From NCBI GenBank assembly GCA_036172665.1, contig CM069880.1, forward strand, positions 5,954,501 to 6,018,500: a stretch of DNA of 64,000 bases, in the 5' to 3' direction. A program made the position numbers and the translations under genes. The DNA comes from Prosopocoilus inquinatus (Eukaryota; Arthropoda; Insecta; Coleoptera; Lucanidae). How positions within the stretch are numbered: position 1 is the stretch's first letter; each line of letters begins with the position of its first letter. Below the pieces are notes generated by a model. The model was not told the origin of the DNA, did no database searches, and was given only the letters and a program-made list of their open reading frames with translations. Shown here piece after piece: positions 1 to 12,046 of the stretch.

Positions 1-2009
1 TCTAACCAAACAGCTATGCCCAAACCGGGGGCAGGGGGTTAGATCTTTTATACGACAAGGTGGTACTAAGTTTTACTTCCGTCTGGCAAATACAGATGGC
101 AGCCAAACTCGTGAATTTTTGATGTTGGCAGACCCAAGACTCGGGATTGTACACCAGAGGTTGGTAGAATTGGTAGAAAATATCATGTGAATACCATATC
201 CACCAATCATGTCCGTCTTTTCGCCATGGTGGATTTCTTTGTCATCTTTGGTTAAGTTTTGCTTTCATTCATCTTTCAAAATTGTACTGACGAATTCTGA
301 GTGATAAAGATAGAAACTGCTAATTTTATGTTTGGGCATTTGTTGAATTAGTGGATTGTGTATGCTTGATTAAATATTTCACATGTGGACATTATTTTTT
401 AACTGGTAACAATAATCTATTAACAATTACTGTTATAAAATACTTACATTAGTATAATTAATTATCATTGCGTCGAAAGAAAATGAGTTAGAAATATGCA
501 TTTCCTGTATTATATTTACCAGGTGAGAATAACAGTTTACGTATACAAAGCAAGAAAATTAAATGTGGTAATTTTATGTAGGATTCAAGGAGCCCCCAAC
601 ACTGGAAAATTGTTTCTAGTGGTCACCACATCAACAATAACCTGTTACACCTGAGAGAAACAAGGAGGTCCGTGTACTAGCTTTATTAGAAGTGTAAATA
701 TTTAAGTCAATTATAGATGCATTGCACAGTGCAATCATCTCTTGAGCATTTGTCACTAACACAAGAACCACACCAGAAAGTTTATCTTCATGACATGGTA
801 ATTGTTTGGAGCAGACAGCTTAGTTATTGAATATGTAAGTGACAGTACACAGCAGAATTTAGTTGATTTAGTTATTTCTCTGAAATATGGTGCGGTGCTG
901 ATTTAGAAGGAGACAAAATAATAATCTATGAGGCATTTGTTGAAGTGTTCTCATCAACTTCTCGGGGAATAAATTATTCAACAGGAATTAGTTTCGCAAT
1001 TGCACCTGATAGTGATAAAAAAATTTTGTTATGCAAAATAAAGGTTGGTTTCGGAAATTAATCTAATAACAGCAGCTTGATTAACTGAACCTTCATCTTA
1101 AATAATGGCTACTAATAGTTAATAAATAATAAGTCAATAGTTGACATAGTTCCTTGACAAAAGTGAACATACAGTTTCTTTCCACTTTCTATGAATTCCC
1201 TTCACAATAAATGTTAATGCATGATCAGTAAATACTAGGTCCTAGATGAGGTCCACTAAAATCTACAAAACCTCTAACAGGATCACTTTGTTTGTCATAT
1301 TCGAGGCCAGGAGGGAGTTCACACTTAGAACAATAATTCCCAGTCAATTTAGTTTTTAAACCAAGTTTAAATTGAGATTAATCTTAATGTTTTGAATTGT
1401 TACTCTTAAGACAATTTTTGTTAAATAAATAGTTTTGTACCATTTTTTAATTTCTTATTATTACTTTTTGTATTTAGCTACACGTTAATAAATCGTATCG
1501 TATAGAATTGTATCGTAATTTATATATCTCTTTTATTTCATTGATTTGATCAAACTTCATATATAGTACACGTGAATTATTCAGTGAAAGGATAGTAAGT
1601 GATTACGTAAATACAAAGTAGTCACTTATTATTCTTTCACCGAATAATTCACATGTACTTATAAATAAAATTTTTTATGGGTGTGTGGGGATTTATTTAA
1701 ATTTCCCGGTCTTTTCCTTTAACAGGGTTCTGCATTATTATTAATGTACTTATATCAGGCAAATACAGATGGCCTAAGAACTCGACACCACTATTATATG
1801 CAAGAGTCAGCAGTCTATTTCCTTTCTTGTCTATGACCGGGGGTGGTAAGTGAGATTACATTAGTGGGCAACAAGTTTAGTTGTGCATGGTAATCATAGA
1901 TGCCGCTGTAATCGAAATAATTTAAGGTTGGCATTAGAAAAACTAGTAGTTTTCGATACACAAGGGATTTTTATTATTTGAGGTTGTACTAGTGGACGAA
2001 GTCGTGTTA
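1..2009. other. intergenic, no gene recognised
   Basis: AT-rich sequence with no open frame longer than about 60 codons that resembles a protein. The only structure seen is a 95-bp imperfect hairpin at 1565-1659. Short phrases such as 'caaatacagatggc' recur near 90, 1758 and, in part, 4483, which suggests fragments of an old repeat. I see no exon with supporting splice sites. Confidence 0.4.
1565..1659. repeat. 95-bp imperfect inverted repeat
   Basis: The left arm (around 1565-1604) is matched in reverse complement by 1620-1659, both including a 'gtgaattattc' core, with a short spacer of about 15 bp. This could be a very small MITE. No target duplication was identified. Confidence 0.6.
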
Positions 2010-2656
2010 CAGTATACACATCAATCAGTAAGAACAGCTTGGGCTTTTCGCTCTTACCGTTTCTGAGAGCGCATGTGCGAAGTGAGCGGGCATTCATCAA
2101 GCGGCCGAGCGTGGCGCAACGGTCAATGGTTGATGGCCTCGTTCAGGTAACCACAGGAGCTGAGTTACTAATTCAACAAAGCTATTCAACAGACATGCTT
2201 TTGGAGTGCCAAGCTTCAGCAGTTAGTATTCTCACATTAACCCTTTAAGAACACGAGTTGTTAACTTTCAATATGCTGAGTCTGCATCAGGGTCTGCATT
2301 CAGGCTCGGTGATCACCTGAACATGGCCAAAAAACGGACGTTCCGCCAGAATTCCCGCACACATTCAATATGGCCATCAATTACCGATCAGCTGTTTTGG
2401 TGGATAAGTAACCATTAGATTATCTTATCGAATTTCATAATGTTTCGACTATTTTGAGCTCACTTGTAATTTTTCTAATAAAACAGGCTTTTGTTTTTTA
2501 AAATAAGAAGTATATCTTACGAAATAAATAAGTTTTTCAAGTAGGGACATCTGGTAGCATTAGAATATCGCGCCCGCCAACATAGGTTCGGAAAATTGTA
2601 GTATGAACTTCAAAGGTGCCGACAGAAGCTGTCCCTATTGCTTGATGGCTATACTG
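2010..2656. mobile_element. non-autonomous TIR DNA transposon, copy 1
   Basis: Begins CAGTATACACATCAATCAGT and ends with the imperfect reverse complement (TGATGGCTATACTG), giving terminal inverted repeats of about 30 bp. The body is nearly the same, base for base, as the element at 5610-6251. The 69-codon frame inside resembles no known protein and is treated as chance. The superfamily is undetermined because no clean target-site duplication was seen. Confidence 0.8.
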
Positions 2657-5609
2657 TGGGCGTGTGATTTGTGTTTGGTTTGTTTAAGATTGTCTATTTT
2701 TTGAGTTTGCTATAATCTCTACATTCGTGCTGTATCTGATTTTTTTAATCGATAGGACCGATATTTGACCAGTAGCGGTATGAAAACATGAGGGTTAGAC
2801 CTTAGTGTCCCCTGTGGAGTGTAACGACAGAGGTACGTAATTGATAATTGTGTTTTAAATAAATTGATAATATGTGTGTGCATCAAACATGGTACCTACT
2901 GTATGTGCTATACTTGCAGATCTTTTACGCCGGCAGATGAGCGCATCGAGAAGGTTTTGCTGAAAAGAATCGGTAGGCAAGATCTCTCTCCAAAACATAG
3001 CCAATGTAAAGAAAGGCTAACCAGTGTGCGAAACACATTTCGATCCAGTTTGTAGGGATCAAGCAGGGTGATTAAAAAGATTTTCGTTACCTACATTGCA
3101 TTTGCCAGGTAGGATGTACGATCTTTATTTCATGTCCCCAGGATTGGTTTAATATTATGTATAATATCTGAACTACAAAGCATGACATTGATTTCAAAAA
3201 TATTTGCTGCAAGTAAAAAGTTCAGAATTTAAAGGTCCTGCCACTCAGGAAACATGTTTCTCTTATTCTAATATAAAACGAAGAATAATTACACCTCAGA
3301 AAATAAGAGGTATGCTATTTCCAGATAGAGAAAGAGTTTGACATTTAATTTATTTAAGGTGTCTGAGTACTTTTACACTGAATTTTATTTTTTCTAAGTT
3401 TGAATAATGTGCATCATGTGCTTAATTTCTAGGAAAAGAGCCACGTTTGCACCTCTGACACTGTGACACAGACATTAAAAGCCTTTGTGACTGTTTCTTC
3501 TTAACTGTATCTTGAATAATATGAAATATAAAGACTTTACCTTATTAACAAGATAAACATGTTTGTCCCTAAAATAAATTTAAGATTAAATCATAACTTT
3601 TTTATGTCAATCTAATGAGGTGTTTGCTGGTAAGCATAAGTTACAACAGTGCAGAGTTGTACTTGAAATGTAAATGTAAGTAATGTAATGTAATGGAATA
3701 TTGACTTGTTTATGTGTATTGTATCATATCAATTTTTAGAAAATAAAACTGAATAAGGTTAGTCAATCTTGTGTTAGGTAGGTATGTATTTTTTCTTATT
3801 GTCACTTTAGATGTTGAATAGGTATAGTTTCTCTGTTGTCTGATTATTGCGATAGGTGTAAATAGTAATTCAACTTTTTAGACAACTGGCAACTACTCCA
3901 CATCCCTGCGCCCACATTTCATGTTCCTTACATTTAATTACTAAAGTTAAAACATTTATTATGATTTTGTTCATGGTTATATCTATTCTTACCTATTTAT
4001 AAGTCTTATTTTGTTAAGTATGTTTACATTTTAAATAAATTTTAATCGTTACTTATGTACTTTATTTTGTATCAAATTATTTAGTAATATATTTGATTTT
4101 ACTTAATTCTGATTTTAAATTCGCGCATTTTAAGTCAACTGATATTTAGGCAGTTTTTGTGAATCGATGTGAAAACATCCACATAAAATTTTTCATTTTG
4201 AATATATCGCGATAATCAGTTTATTTAAAATGGATTTTAACAAATGGGAGGAAAACAACGAGAAAACAATTAAGTTAACAAAACGATAAAGGTTCGGTCT
4301 TTCCATCTTCTGATAAATTTATCTGTTAGTTGTATTCTTGGAAACCATTATGTTGATAATGGTTTCCCAAGATATTACCTAGTTGGAAAGACCAGAACCA
4401 ATTCAAAAAGTTTTATTTGAATCTCCCCCGTAATGGATTACAATTATCTGAATTTTTGCTTCCTCTGAGATGCAAAAGTTCTGTTTGGTAACTACAGATG
4501 GTGCTGAAAGTTGATGCGAAAACTTATTTAGGGACTTCGTCATCTATCCCTATGTAATCTCTGGCCCAAACGCTCTCTTACTGACATATGACATATCAGG
4601 GGGTAGAAACTTAACGATTTGCGCCATCTGTACTTTACGCATGGAAAGGCCACCTCGTTTACACATTAACCCTAAACTAGAAATCTGTAACCACCTGTAC
4701 TGCTTATTGCCTAGGTTATTTACATATGACTACTGTTCGGTAATTTTTACGCTACTAATTATGCGCATGTAGTTGTGTTTTTAAATGAGATCTTGTTGTG
4801 TTTCAAACTATGATATCAAAGATGTCCCTAAGTAAGTACACACTATTCAATTTAATTAAAGCTACTCACTAATTTTAATCGATTATTGTTGTAGATTTTC
4901 GCGAAATGATCCGGTGGCTGGAATGCTGTAATGACGAAAAAGTTTAAAATGAAAACCACAACCACAGATGACAGGACAAAGATTATGACTTTTTTTGTCA
5001 GTGTTGCCAACAGAATAACATGGAAAATCTCAATTTCCCACTTTAAAAACCACCAGAAATCACCAAATTGGACAGCGTTAATACGAAAAATCTCCAAACT
5101 CTTATACTGAATACAAGAAAGTATTTGTAATCTAAATTAAACAATTTATGAGTTAAAAGAAGTTAAATAGAATTTGTTTGCGACGCCTGGGTACATTGCA
5201 CAAAGTCGAGCTGTTTAACAATGTTCTTTTAAACGAACAAATATTTAAAAATGCTTTTAATGAATCCGCTTTCTTTTTGTTTTACGTTTCTTAATTGTCA
5301 TTTCACAGTAACATAACACTTTATTTTAATACATTTTAATATCAGAATAAAGGTTAATTGATTGTTTGCCGTTGATTAAAAAATTTAAAACGGCGAGAAA
5401 GAGGGGAGTTTGTCCATGTTGACTACCAACCTTAATATTAGAAATTACTACTGCATATGTACTCGAACCATTTTTTCTTCTTTACTTATTTATGTCAATT
5501 TTGATTTTTCCTAAAAGTCGCAAAACACTTTAAAATTCACCAGTTTTGAGACAAGTCGCAACCACTTGAAAAAATCACCGAGTTGGCAACACTGCTTTTA
5601 GTTTCTTCA
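2657..5609. other. intergenic, no gene recognised
   Basis: AT-rich, with several short frames none of which is protein-like. A short inverted repeat near 4295-4400 (TTCGGTCTTTCCATC against the GGAAAGACCAGAACC side) may be a small hairpin. Nothing else can be supported. Confidence 0.35.
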
Positions 5610-6251
5610 CAGTATACACATCAATCAGTAGGGACAGCTTGGGCTTTTCGCTCTTACCGTTTCTGAGAGCGCATGTGTGAAGTAAGCGGGCATTCATCAA
5701 GCGGCCGAGCGTGGCGCCACGGTCAATGGTTGTTGGCCTCGTTCAGGTAACCACAGGAGCTGAGTTACTAATTCAACATAGCTATTGAACAGACATGCTT
5801 TTGGAGTGCCAAGCTTCAGCAGCTAGTATTCTCACATTAACCCTTTAAGAACACGAGTTGTTAACTTTCAATATGCTGAGTCTGCATCAGGGTCTGCATT
5901 CAGGCTCGGTGATCACCTGAACATGGCCAAGAAATGGACGTTCCGCCAGATTTCCGGCAAATTCAATATGGCCGTCAATTACCGATCAGCTGTTTTGGTA
6001 GATAAGTAACCATTATTATCTTATCGAATTTCATCATGTTTCGACTATTTTGAGCTCAACTGTAATTTTTCTAATAAAACAAGCTTTTGTTTTTTAAAAT
6101 AAGAAGTACATCTTACGAAATAAATAAGTCTTTCAAGTAGCGACATCTGATAGCATTAGAATGACTGCCCGCCAGCTTGGGTTCGGAAAATTGTAGTATG
6201 AACTTCAAAGGTGCCGACAAGAGCTGTCCCTACTGATTGATGTCTATACTG
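5610..6251. mobile_element. non-autonomous TIR DNA transposon, copy 2
   Basis: Second copy of the 2010-2656 family in the same orientation. The ends CAGTATACACATCAATCAGT and ACTGATTGATGTCTATACTG are nearly perfect inverted repeats, better preserved than in copy 1. Differences from copy 1 are scattered substitutions and small indels, as expected for independent insertions rather than a recent segmental duplication. Confidence 0.82.
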
Positions 6252-6380
6252 TGGTGTCTTATCTTTATTGAGTGATCTGTGTGACATATTCCGCATGCCT
6301 CGCACGGTATGCACCTTAGATTAGGTAAGGGAGGGGATGCCGCACCAAACCCATGAGCGACCACTGTTACCAGAAAAGAC

Positions 6381-6650
6381 TAGTGTTGTTATATTACCGG
6401 TAATTTATTTTTAATGTTATCGTAAGATTACCAATTAAAGCTCAAATGGCGACATCTCTCGCCGAGTTGCCGATTACATTTTCACTAAAAACTCAATTTT
6501 CTCATTAATTTGTAGTGTTGTTAAATTACCAGCAATTTATTATTAATGTTACCTTACCGGTAATGTTACCGTAACATTATCGATTGCAGATCAAGTGGCG
6601 ACATCTCGGGCCGGAGTTACCAATTACGCTTTTACTAAAAATGTGATATT
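6381..6650. repeat. 132-bp tandem duplication
   Basis: A unit beginning 'tagtgttgtta' and containing 'ttaccggtaat', 'tggcgacatctc' and 'cactaaaaa' occurs at 6381 and again at 6513. The copies have diverged clearly. The repeated ACCGGTAA motif suggests a satellite-like or transposon-end origin. Confidence 0.7.
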
Positions 6651-6827
6651 TATTAAATTCTCTGTTTCATTTGATATCGGATACTCACTACATTTTTGGC
6701 TTTTATTAAAAAGTAAGGTTTCCAATATTTAATGTTATATATTTCAACTAAATTATTTCATGTCTAAGCAAAAATCATTTTAGGTTATGAAGAATTCATT
6801 TTATTCTTTTAGTATTTACGTTTTTCC

Positions 6828-7282
6828 TAGAGATGGGCTTCCACCTGGTGCAATCGTTTGCACCGGTGGAAACACGGAATGCACCCGGTGCATTGGGTGC
6901 ATTGCTCGGTTGCCTACATTTACGTAAGACATAAAAAATGCTTCAAAATGACACCAAATATAATATATTTTGTACGGCCTATCGCCAGAGAATTATTTTG
7001 TAACGTTAATTTCAAAAACTTACTCATTTTGTTCAAATTTTAAGCTACAAAGCTTTCGGTTAAAATTAAAAGTTTACTATTCAGCTATTTACCACACACT
7101 ATAATATTAAACCTGTAAACCACCTGCACACAATTAAATAACATCAAAAAAAGGTTATTTCTCGTCCGATTTGCGCGGAAAATTTAAATATTTAAATGCA
7201 CCCGGTACATTCATGTATGTATGGTGAATGCACCCATGTGGGTGCTTTCATTGCACCGGGTTCATTCACTGACCCATCTCTA
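6828..7282. mobile_element. hAT-like MITE, copy 1
   Basis: Starts TAGAGATGGG and ends CCCATCTCTA, the terminal motif typical of many hAT elements. It is homologous along its length to 7397-7827. Both ends are rich in repeated 'gcaccc/gggtgc' boxes, which look like subterminal binding repeats. The eight flanking bases do not match on the two sides, so the target duplication is lost or this is an internal break. Confidence 0.75.
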
Positions 7283-7396
7283 CTAGGTAGGCACTGTAAT
7301 TATAAATTATGACAGAAGAGGGCGGGAATGGGTTTTGAAAGAGTCTCTAAAATTTCGAAATTAGTGAAATACACCACGGGTTTACTTCGTTTAAAT

Positions 7397-7827
7397 TAGA
7401 GATGGAATCACGCAATGCACCCACAATGCACCAGGTGCATTGAGTGCATTGCCCGGTTGCCAACATTTACATAAGACATAAAAAATGCTTCAAAATGACA
7501 CCAAATATCTTGTACGGACTTTCGCTAGACAGTTATTTTGTAACGTTAATTTCAAAAACTTACTCATTTTGTTCATATTTTAAGCTACAAATCTTCCGGT
7601 TAAACTTAAACGCTTACTATTTAGCTATTCACCATACACTATGAAACATTAAATCTGTAAACCACCTGCAAACAATTAAATAACATCAAGAGCAGGTTAT
7701 TTCTAGTTAGATTTGCGCGGGAAATTAAAATTTTTGAATGCACCCGGTACTTTCATGTATGCACCCTGCTGAATGCACCCATGTGGGTGCTTTTAATGCA
7801 CCGCGTTCATTCCCTGGCCCATCTCTA
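7397..7827. mobile_element. hAT-like MITE, copy 2, with 8-bp target duplication
   Basis: 431 bp ending in TAGAGATGG / CCATCTCTA. It is flanked by GTTTAAAT (7389-7396) and GTTGAAAT (7828-7835), an 8-bp duplication with one mismatch, which is the length expected for hAT. It lies 115 bp downstream of copy 1. No transposase is encoded. Confidence 0.85.
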
Positions 7828-8240
7828 GTTGAAATCTTTGGATAATAAAAAAAGTAATATATCTATTTCTTAGCTACAACCCTTATTTCACATCACCTGA
7901 ATTTGCTATTCTGATCTGTCAAATTGGTCCGACTATACAATTAATGTTTCAGACCAAGCTGGTCACATTTTAAATCGCGATCAATTTTTCCAATCAGCTG
8001 ATTGAAACGTGGTACAGTCTGACCTTTGACTTAACGATTTTGCTTAAAATAACTGTTCACTTAACGCAACCCTATTCTATGATATTTTGATTCTATCCGA
8101 TGTTGTATGCACGTCACTGTCTATCCATTATTATCGCACCGAGTTTTGGGTGCGAAGTCAGAAATACAGTCTGGCACAGAAAGGAACCAAGAAATATATT
8201 AAAATTTGATATTAAATTCAAGTGTAAGTGAATCACGAAT

Positions 8241-11200
8241 ATGGCAATATCATCGAGGATATTAAGAAATAGCTTTAGTGAGTAAATTTCTATATGTTCC
8301 TGGGCGATTTAAATTTTACAATAACCATTACATAAAATGTCATAAAAAGTAGTTTGACCTTAACACTTGCCAGCCTATTTAATTTTGTTATTCAAACTTT
8401 TACAGCCTAATATTTTATAATAGCATTTATTGCAGATGTGGCTAAACTAAATTGTTCAGTTCGCTATGCTAGTTATAATGCTACCAGAACGAATTTAAAA
8501 CTCAGTAGTAATACGAAAGTCATTTGCCAGGGATTTACGGGAAAACAAGGAACTTTTCACAGCAAACAGGCCATCGAATACGGAACAAATGTTGTTGGAG
8601 GTGTTTCTCCTGGAAAAGGTGGCAAGAAACATCTAGGTTTGCCAATATTTAACTCCGTTAAAGAGGTATCTTTTTTTATTTTTATTTGACTTTAATAACT
8701 TAGTAAATTGTTCTTGTAAAAAAAGTCAGCATAATGTATGTAAGATGATTATTAGAATATTTATAGATTTTCATAATCCCATAGCACAAAGTTATCTATG
8801 AGATTAACAATGTCATGATAATTTACTTAAATAAATATACAAGGTCACTTAAGCCCACTGGATTTTAATTATAAATTACTTGAATCAATTGCAGACAAAA
8901 CTTTTTTAAATATTAAAACATGAAAGATTTCTAAAGACTGGAAACTAGCAGCAATGTGTTTCTAAATGTCATTACTAATTTTGGCTAAAACTACTGGGCG
9001 ATTTATACTTTTACTCCCAAAATAAGAACACTGGAGCCAGTAGATCTGTGCTGGTGCATCATACTTTCCTGATTCGAGTAACGAACCAACCCATTCTTTT
9101 ATCCTTATCTAATGTATATATTAAAGCAATGACCGAATTTATAAGTTTGTCCATCAGCTCTACTGTACATTCCTTTGAAAAATGATTCAATTACGAGCAA
9201 TCTCACAATTTTTCTTATAAATTTTTCTTATGTAACTTATTGAAATTTATTTCAGGCAAAGGATAATACTGGTTGTGATGCTACAGTTATTTATGTACCA
9301 CCATCAGGCGCTGCAGCTGCTATTTTGGAAGCCATAGAAGCTGAAATATCCCTTATAGTTTGCATCACAGAAGGAATTCCGCAACAGGATATGGTGAAAG
9401 TTAAACACAGACTAATACGTCAAACCAAAAGTCGTTTGGTCGGACCTAACTGCCCAGGAATTATTGCCCCTGAACAAGTACGTTTTTAATAATAATTAAA
9501 AAATGTATACAGGGAAATTCAGGCAACCCATTCAATTAAATTTTACGGACTTCTTTCTGTTTCATATTTTGAAGTTATAAGTTAGCAAAAATGATCTATC
9601 AAAGTATAATATTTCCAATTTTCGAACACTTCCACTTATAGCGGAAGTTGCTGTCAACTTTCTTATTCTAAATGGAACACCCCATGTTTTATTGCATTTT
9701 TGAAATCTTCACGATATTCTAAAAATATTTTGTGCAACAGTGATGCAATGCAATAAAAATGGGATATTTCATTTAAAATAAGAAAGTTGACAGTAACTTC
9801 CAGTACAAGTGGAAGTGCCCGAAAGTTAGAAATACTATATTTTTAATAGATCATTATCGCTAATTTATATGAAATAGAAATTCAAAGGGGAAATCCATAA
9901 AGTTTTAATGGATGGGTTGCCTGAATCTTTCTAAATACCGGGTGTCCCGCGCCATGTGCTCACCCTTCTAGAATCTTTATTTATTAATCGTTTAACCTGA
10001 ATTTAGGAGACAATAAACTAAACAAAAAATGTAATTTCCCGACATACTGATAGTCGTCATAGGACTTCCGGGTTCGCCGGAAGTGATATCAACTTTCTTA
10101 TTTTAAATGGAACACCCTATATATTTTTACATATTTAAAATCTACGGATCATAACGAGTCCTAATACGTATCAATTGTCAATTTTGGTTTCCATGACAAC
10201 GAAAAAAAAAAACTTTTTTATTTTTCTATCTAGAAAGCTATGAATCGCATTTTTTCGATCTAATGCGATCAAATGTTTCGAAAAAATCACTCCTTTGATG
10301 GTATTTTGATTTTTAAAATTTTTACAGTATTTGAAATTTTCATTAGCTCTTAACTCATTTTTTTCGATAGAACCTCATATGTTTCTTAGCTTAGTTCAAC
10401 TGAACATTTTTTTTCTGAATACGCTGATACCAAATACGTCATATTTTCTTTGAAAATAATTTAAAATAAACCATGTCTTATTGAAATTATACACTCCCTT
10501 TATTTCAAATGACTTTCAAATAAAATATGACGTATTTGGTATCAGTGTACTCAGAAAGAAATGTTCTGTTGAACTAAGCTAAGAAACACATTAGGTTCTA
10601 TCGAAAAAAATGAGTTAAGACCTAATGAAAATTTCAAATACTGTAAAAATATTAAAAATCAAAATACCATCAAAGGAGTGATTTTTTCGAAACATTTGAT
10701 CGCATAGATCGAAAAAATGCGATTCATAGCTTTCTAGATTGAAAAATAAAAAAATTTTTTTTTCGTTGTCCTGGAAACCAAAATTAACAATTGGTACATA
10801 TTCGGACTCGTAATGCTGCGTAGATTTTAAATATGTAAAATATATAGGGTGTTCCATTTAAAAGAAGAAAGTGGATATCACTTCCGGCGAAACCGGAAGT
10901 CCTATGATGATTATCAGTATGTCGAAAAATTCCATTTTTTGTTTAGTTTATCGTCTCAAAAATTCAGGTTAATCGATTAATAAATAAAGATTCTAGAAAG
11001 GTGAGCACATGACGCGGGACACCCGGTATATACAAGAATATGTATGAAAACACTTGGTATTACAATTACTTTAATTAGATGAAATGTACATTGAGAATAT
11101 TTTGCCAAGAGTCGTTCTATTGATTACCTGTATAGAAAGTATTTAATTTGGTAAAGTCATTTTCTTTCAGTGTAAGATAGGCATCATGCCAGGTCATATT

Positions 11201-11781
11201 CATCAGAAGGGTAAGATAGGAGTTGTATCACGTTCTGGTACATTAACTTATGAAGCAGTACATCAAACAACACAAGTTGGTTTAGGTCAAACTTTATGTG
11301 TTGGTATTGGTGGTGATCCATTTAATGGAACTGATTTTATCGACTGTTTAGAAGTGTTTCTGCAGGATCCTGAAACAAAAGGAATAATACTCATTGGTGA
11401 AATTGGTGGTGTAGCTGAAGAGAATGCTGCCGAATTTCTGATTAAAAATAATACAGTAAGTTCTTTTATTGTTTACCCTCTGATGTAATGCAAACCGAAA
11501 TATTTAACAGGGACCTAATGCTAAACCAGTGGTCTCATTCATTGCTGGATTATCTGCTCCACCAGGTAGGCGAATGGGTCATGCTGGAGCTATTATTTCT
11601 GGTGGTAAAGGAGGTGCCCAAGACAAAATTAATGCTCTTGAGAAAGTTAGTTATCAAGACAATAGTACCTATTCAAGAAAATTAATAAATTTGTTTGCAG
11701 GCAGGCGTTATTGTGACAAAGTCTCCCGCTCAGATGGGAACTGAACTCTTGAAAGAAATGAGACGTCTGGGGTTAGCATAA
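8241..11781 (+). CDS. ScsalphA: succinyl-CoA ligase [ADP/GDP-forming] alpha subunit, mitochondrial (six exons)
   Basis: The alpha subunit of the TCA-cycle enzyme that converts succinyl-CoA to succinate with nucleoside triphosphate formation in the mitochondrial matrix. Coding exons are 8241-8277, 8436-8665, 9256-9477, 11171-11455, 11511-11645 and 11701-11781. They total 990 nt (329 aa plus stop), and every junction has GT/AG with matching phase. The N-terminus ([12 protein letters not shown]...) is Arg/Ser-rich like a mitochondrial presequence. The CoA-binding Rossmann motif ([19 protein letters not shown]) is in exon 2, [12 protein letters not shown] in exon 3, [20 protein letters not shown] and [14 protein letters not shown] in exon 4, and the phosphohistidine loop [16 protein letters not shown] in exon 5. 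Length and motifs match the family. Intron 3 carries two large hairpins. Confidence 0.95.
9506..9935. mobile_element. ~430-bp foldback element in ligase intron 3
   Basis: The two halves are reverse complements. The left arm begins near 'gggaaattcaggcaaccc' and the right arm ends near 'gggttgcctgaatctttc', pivoting around 9715. It directly abuts the larger hairpin at 9936-11028. Non-coding, with no transposase. Confidence 0.8.
9936..11028. mobile_element. 1.09-kb foldback element in ligase intron 3
   Basis: Starts TACCGGGTGTCCCGCG and ends CGCGGGACACCCGGTA. The arms, of about 500 bp each, are complementary along their length around a short centre near 10480. Examples are the 'gtgagcacat' ends and the shared 'tcaaaataccatcaaaggag' blocks in opposite orientation. 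It would fold into a very long stem in the unspliced ligase transcript. The element carries no gene; the 80-codon frame on the - strand is part of the arm. Confidence 0.88.
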
Positions 11782-11903
11782 TTTCGATTATGTCAGAAAC
11801 TCTATTGTTCCAAGTAATGCGCTATAGTTTCATCCCAGATTAATTAATCTGTCTTCGTAACTATGTATTTCAATGTAAATTAATGTGATCTGTTTTTGTT
11901 AAA

Positions 11904-11940
11904 AATAAATTGTGTATCTACAATTTTATTTTATTTATTT
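11904..11940. terminator. overlapping convergent poly(A) signals
   Basis: AATAAA at 11904-11909 on the + strand follows the ligase stop codon by about 120 bp. On the - strand, AATAAA occurs in three overlapping copies (11925-11930, 11930-11935, 11934-11939), about 16-25 nt past the proposed stop of the MH2 gene. The two cleavage zones would cross, giving a compact bidirectional 3'-end module. Confidence 0.6.
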
Positions 11941-11954
11941 GCTCTTACTTGCCA

Positions 11955-12046
11955 TCAATAACGGTACCTCTGGTAGCAAGATTGCAGACTTACCGTAGCC
12001 CACAGAACCGAGTAAGCGGTTTGGGCACTTCTATTTTCATTAACAT
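11955..12046 (-). CDS. exp: proposed last exon of the MH2-domain gene
   Basis: The acceptor is a tttcag ending at 12047. The two leading bases complete the codon left open by the 18781-18987 exon (giving Asp after SFESGI). The frame then reads DVNENRSAQTAYSVLWATVS and stops at 11955-11957. A second potential donor (CG|GTAAGT, about 11993) lies inside, so an alternative, longer 3' end is possible. The phase match and the poly(A) signals just downstream are the support. There is no homology evidence. Confidence 0.5.
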
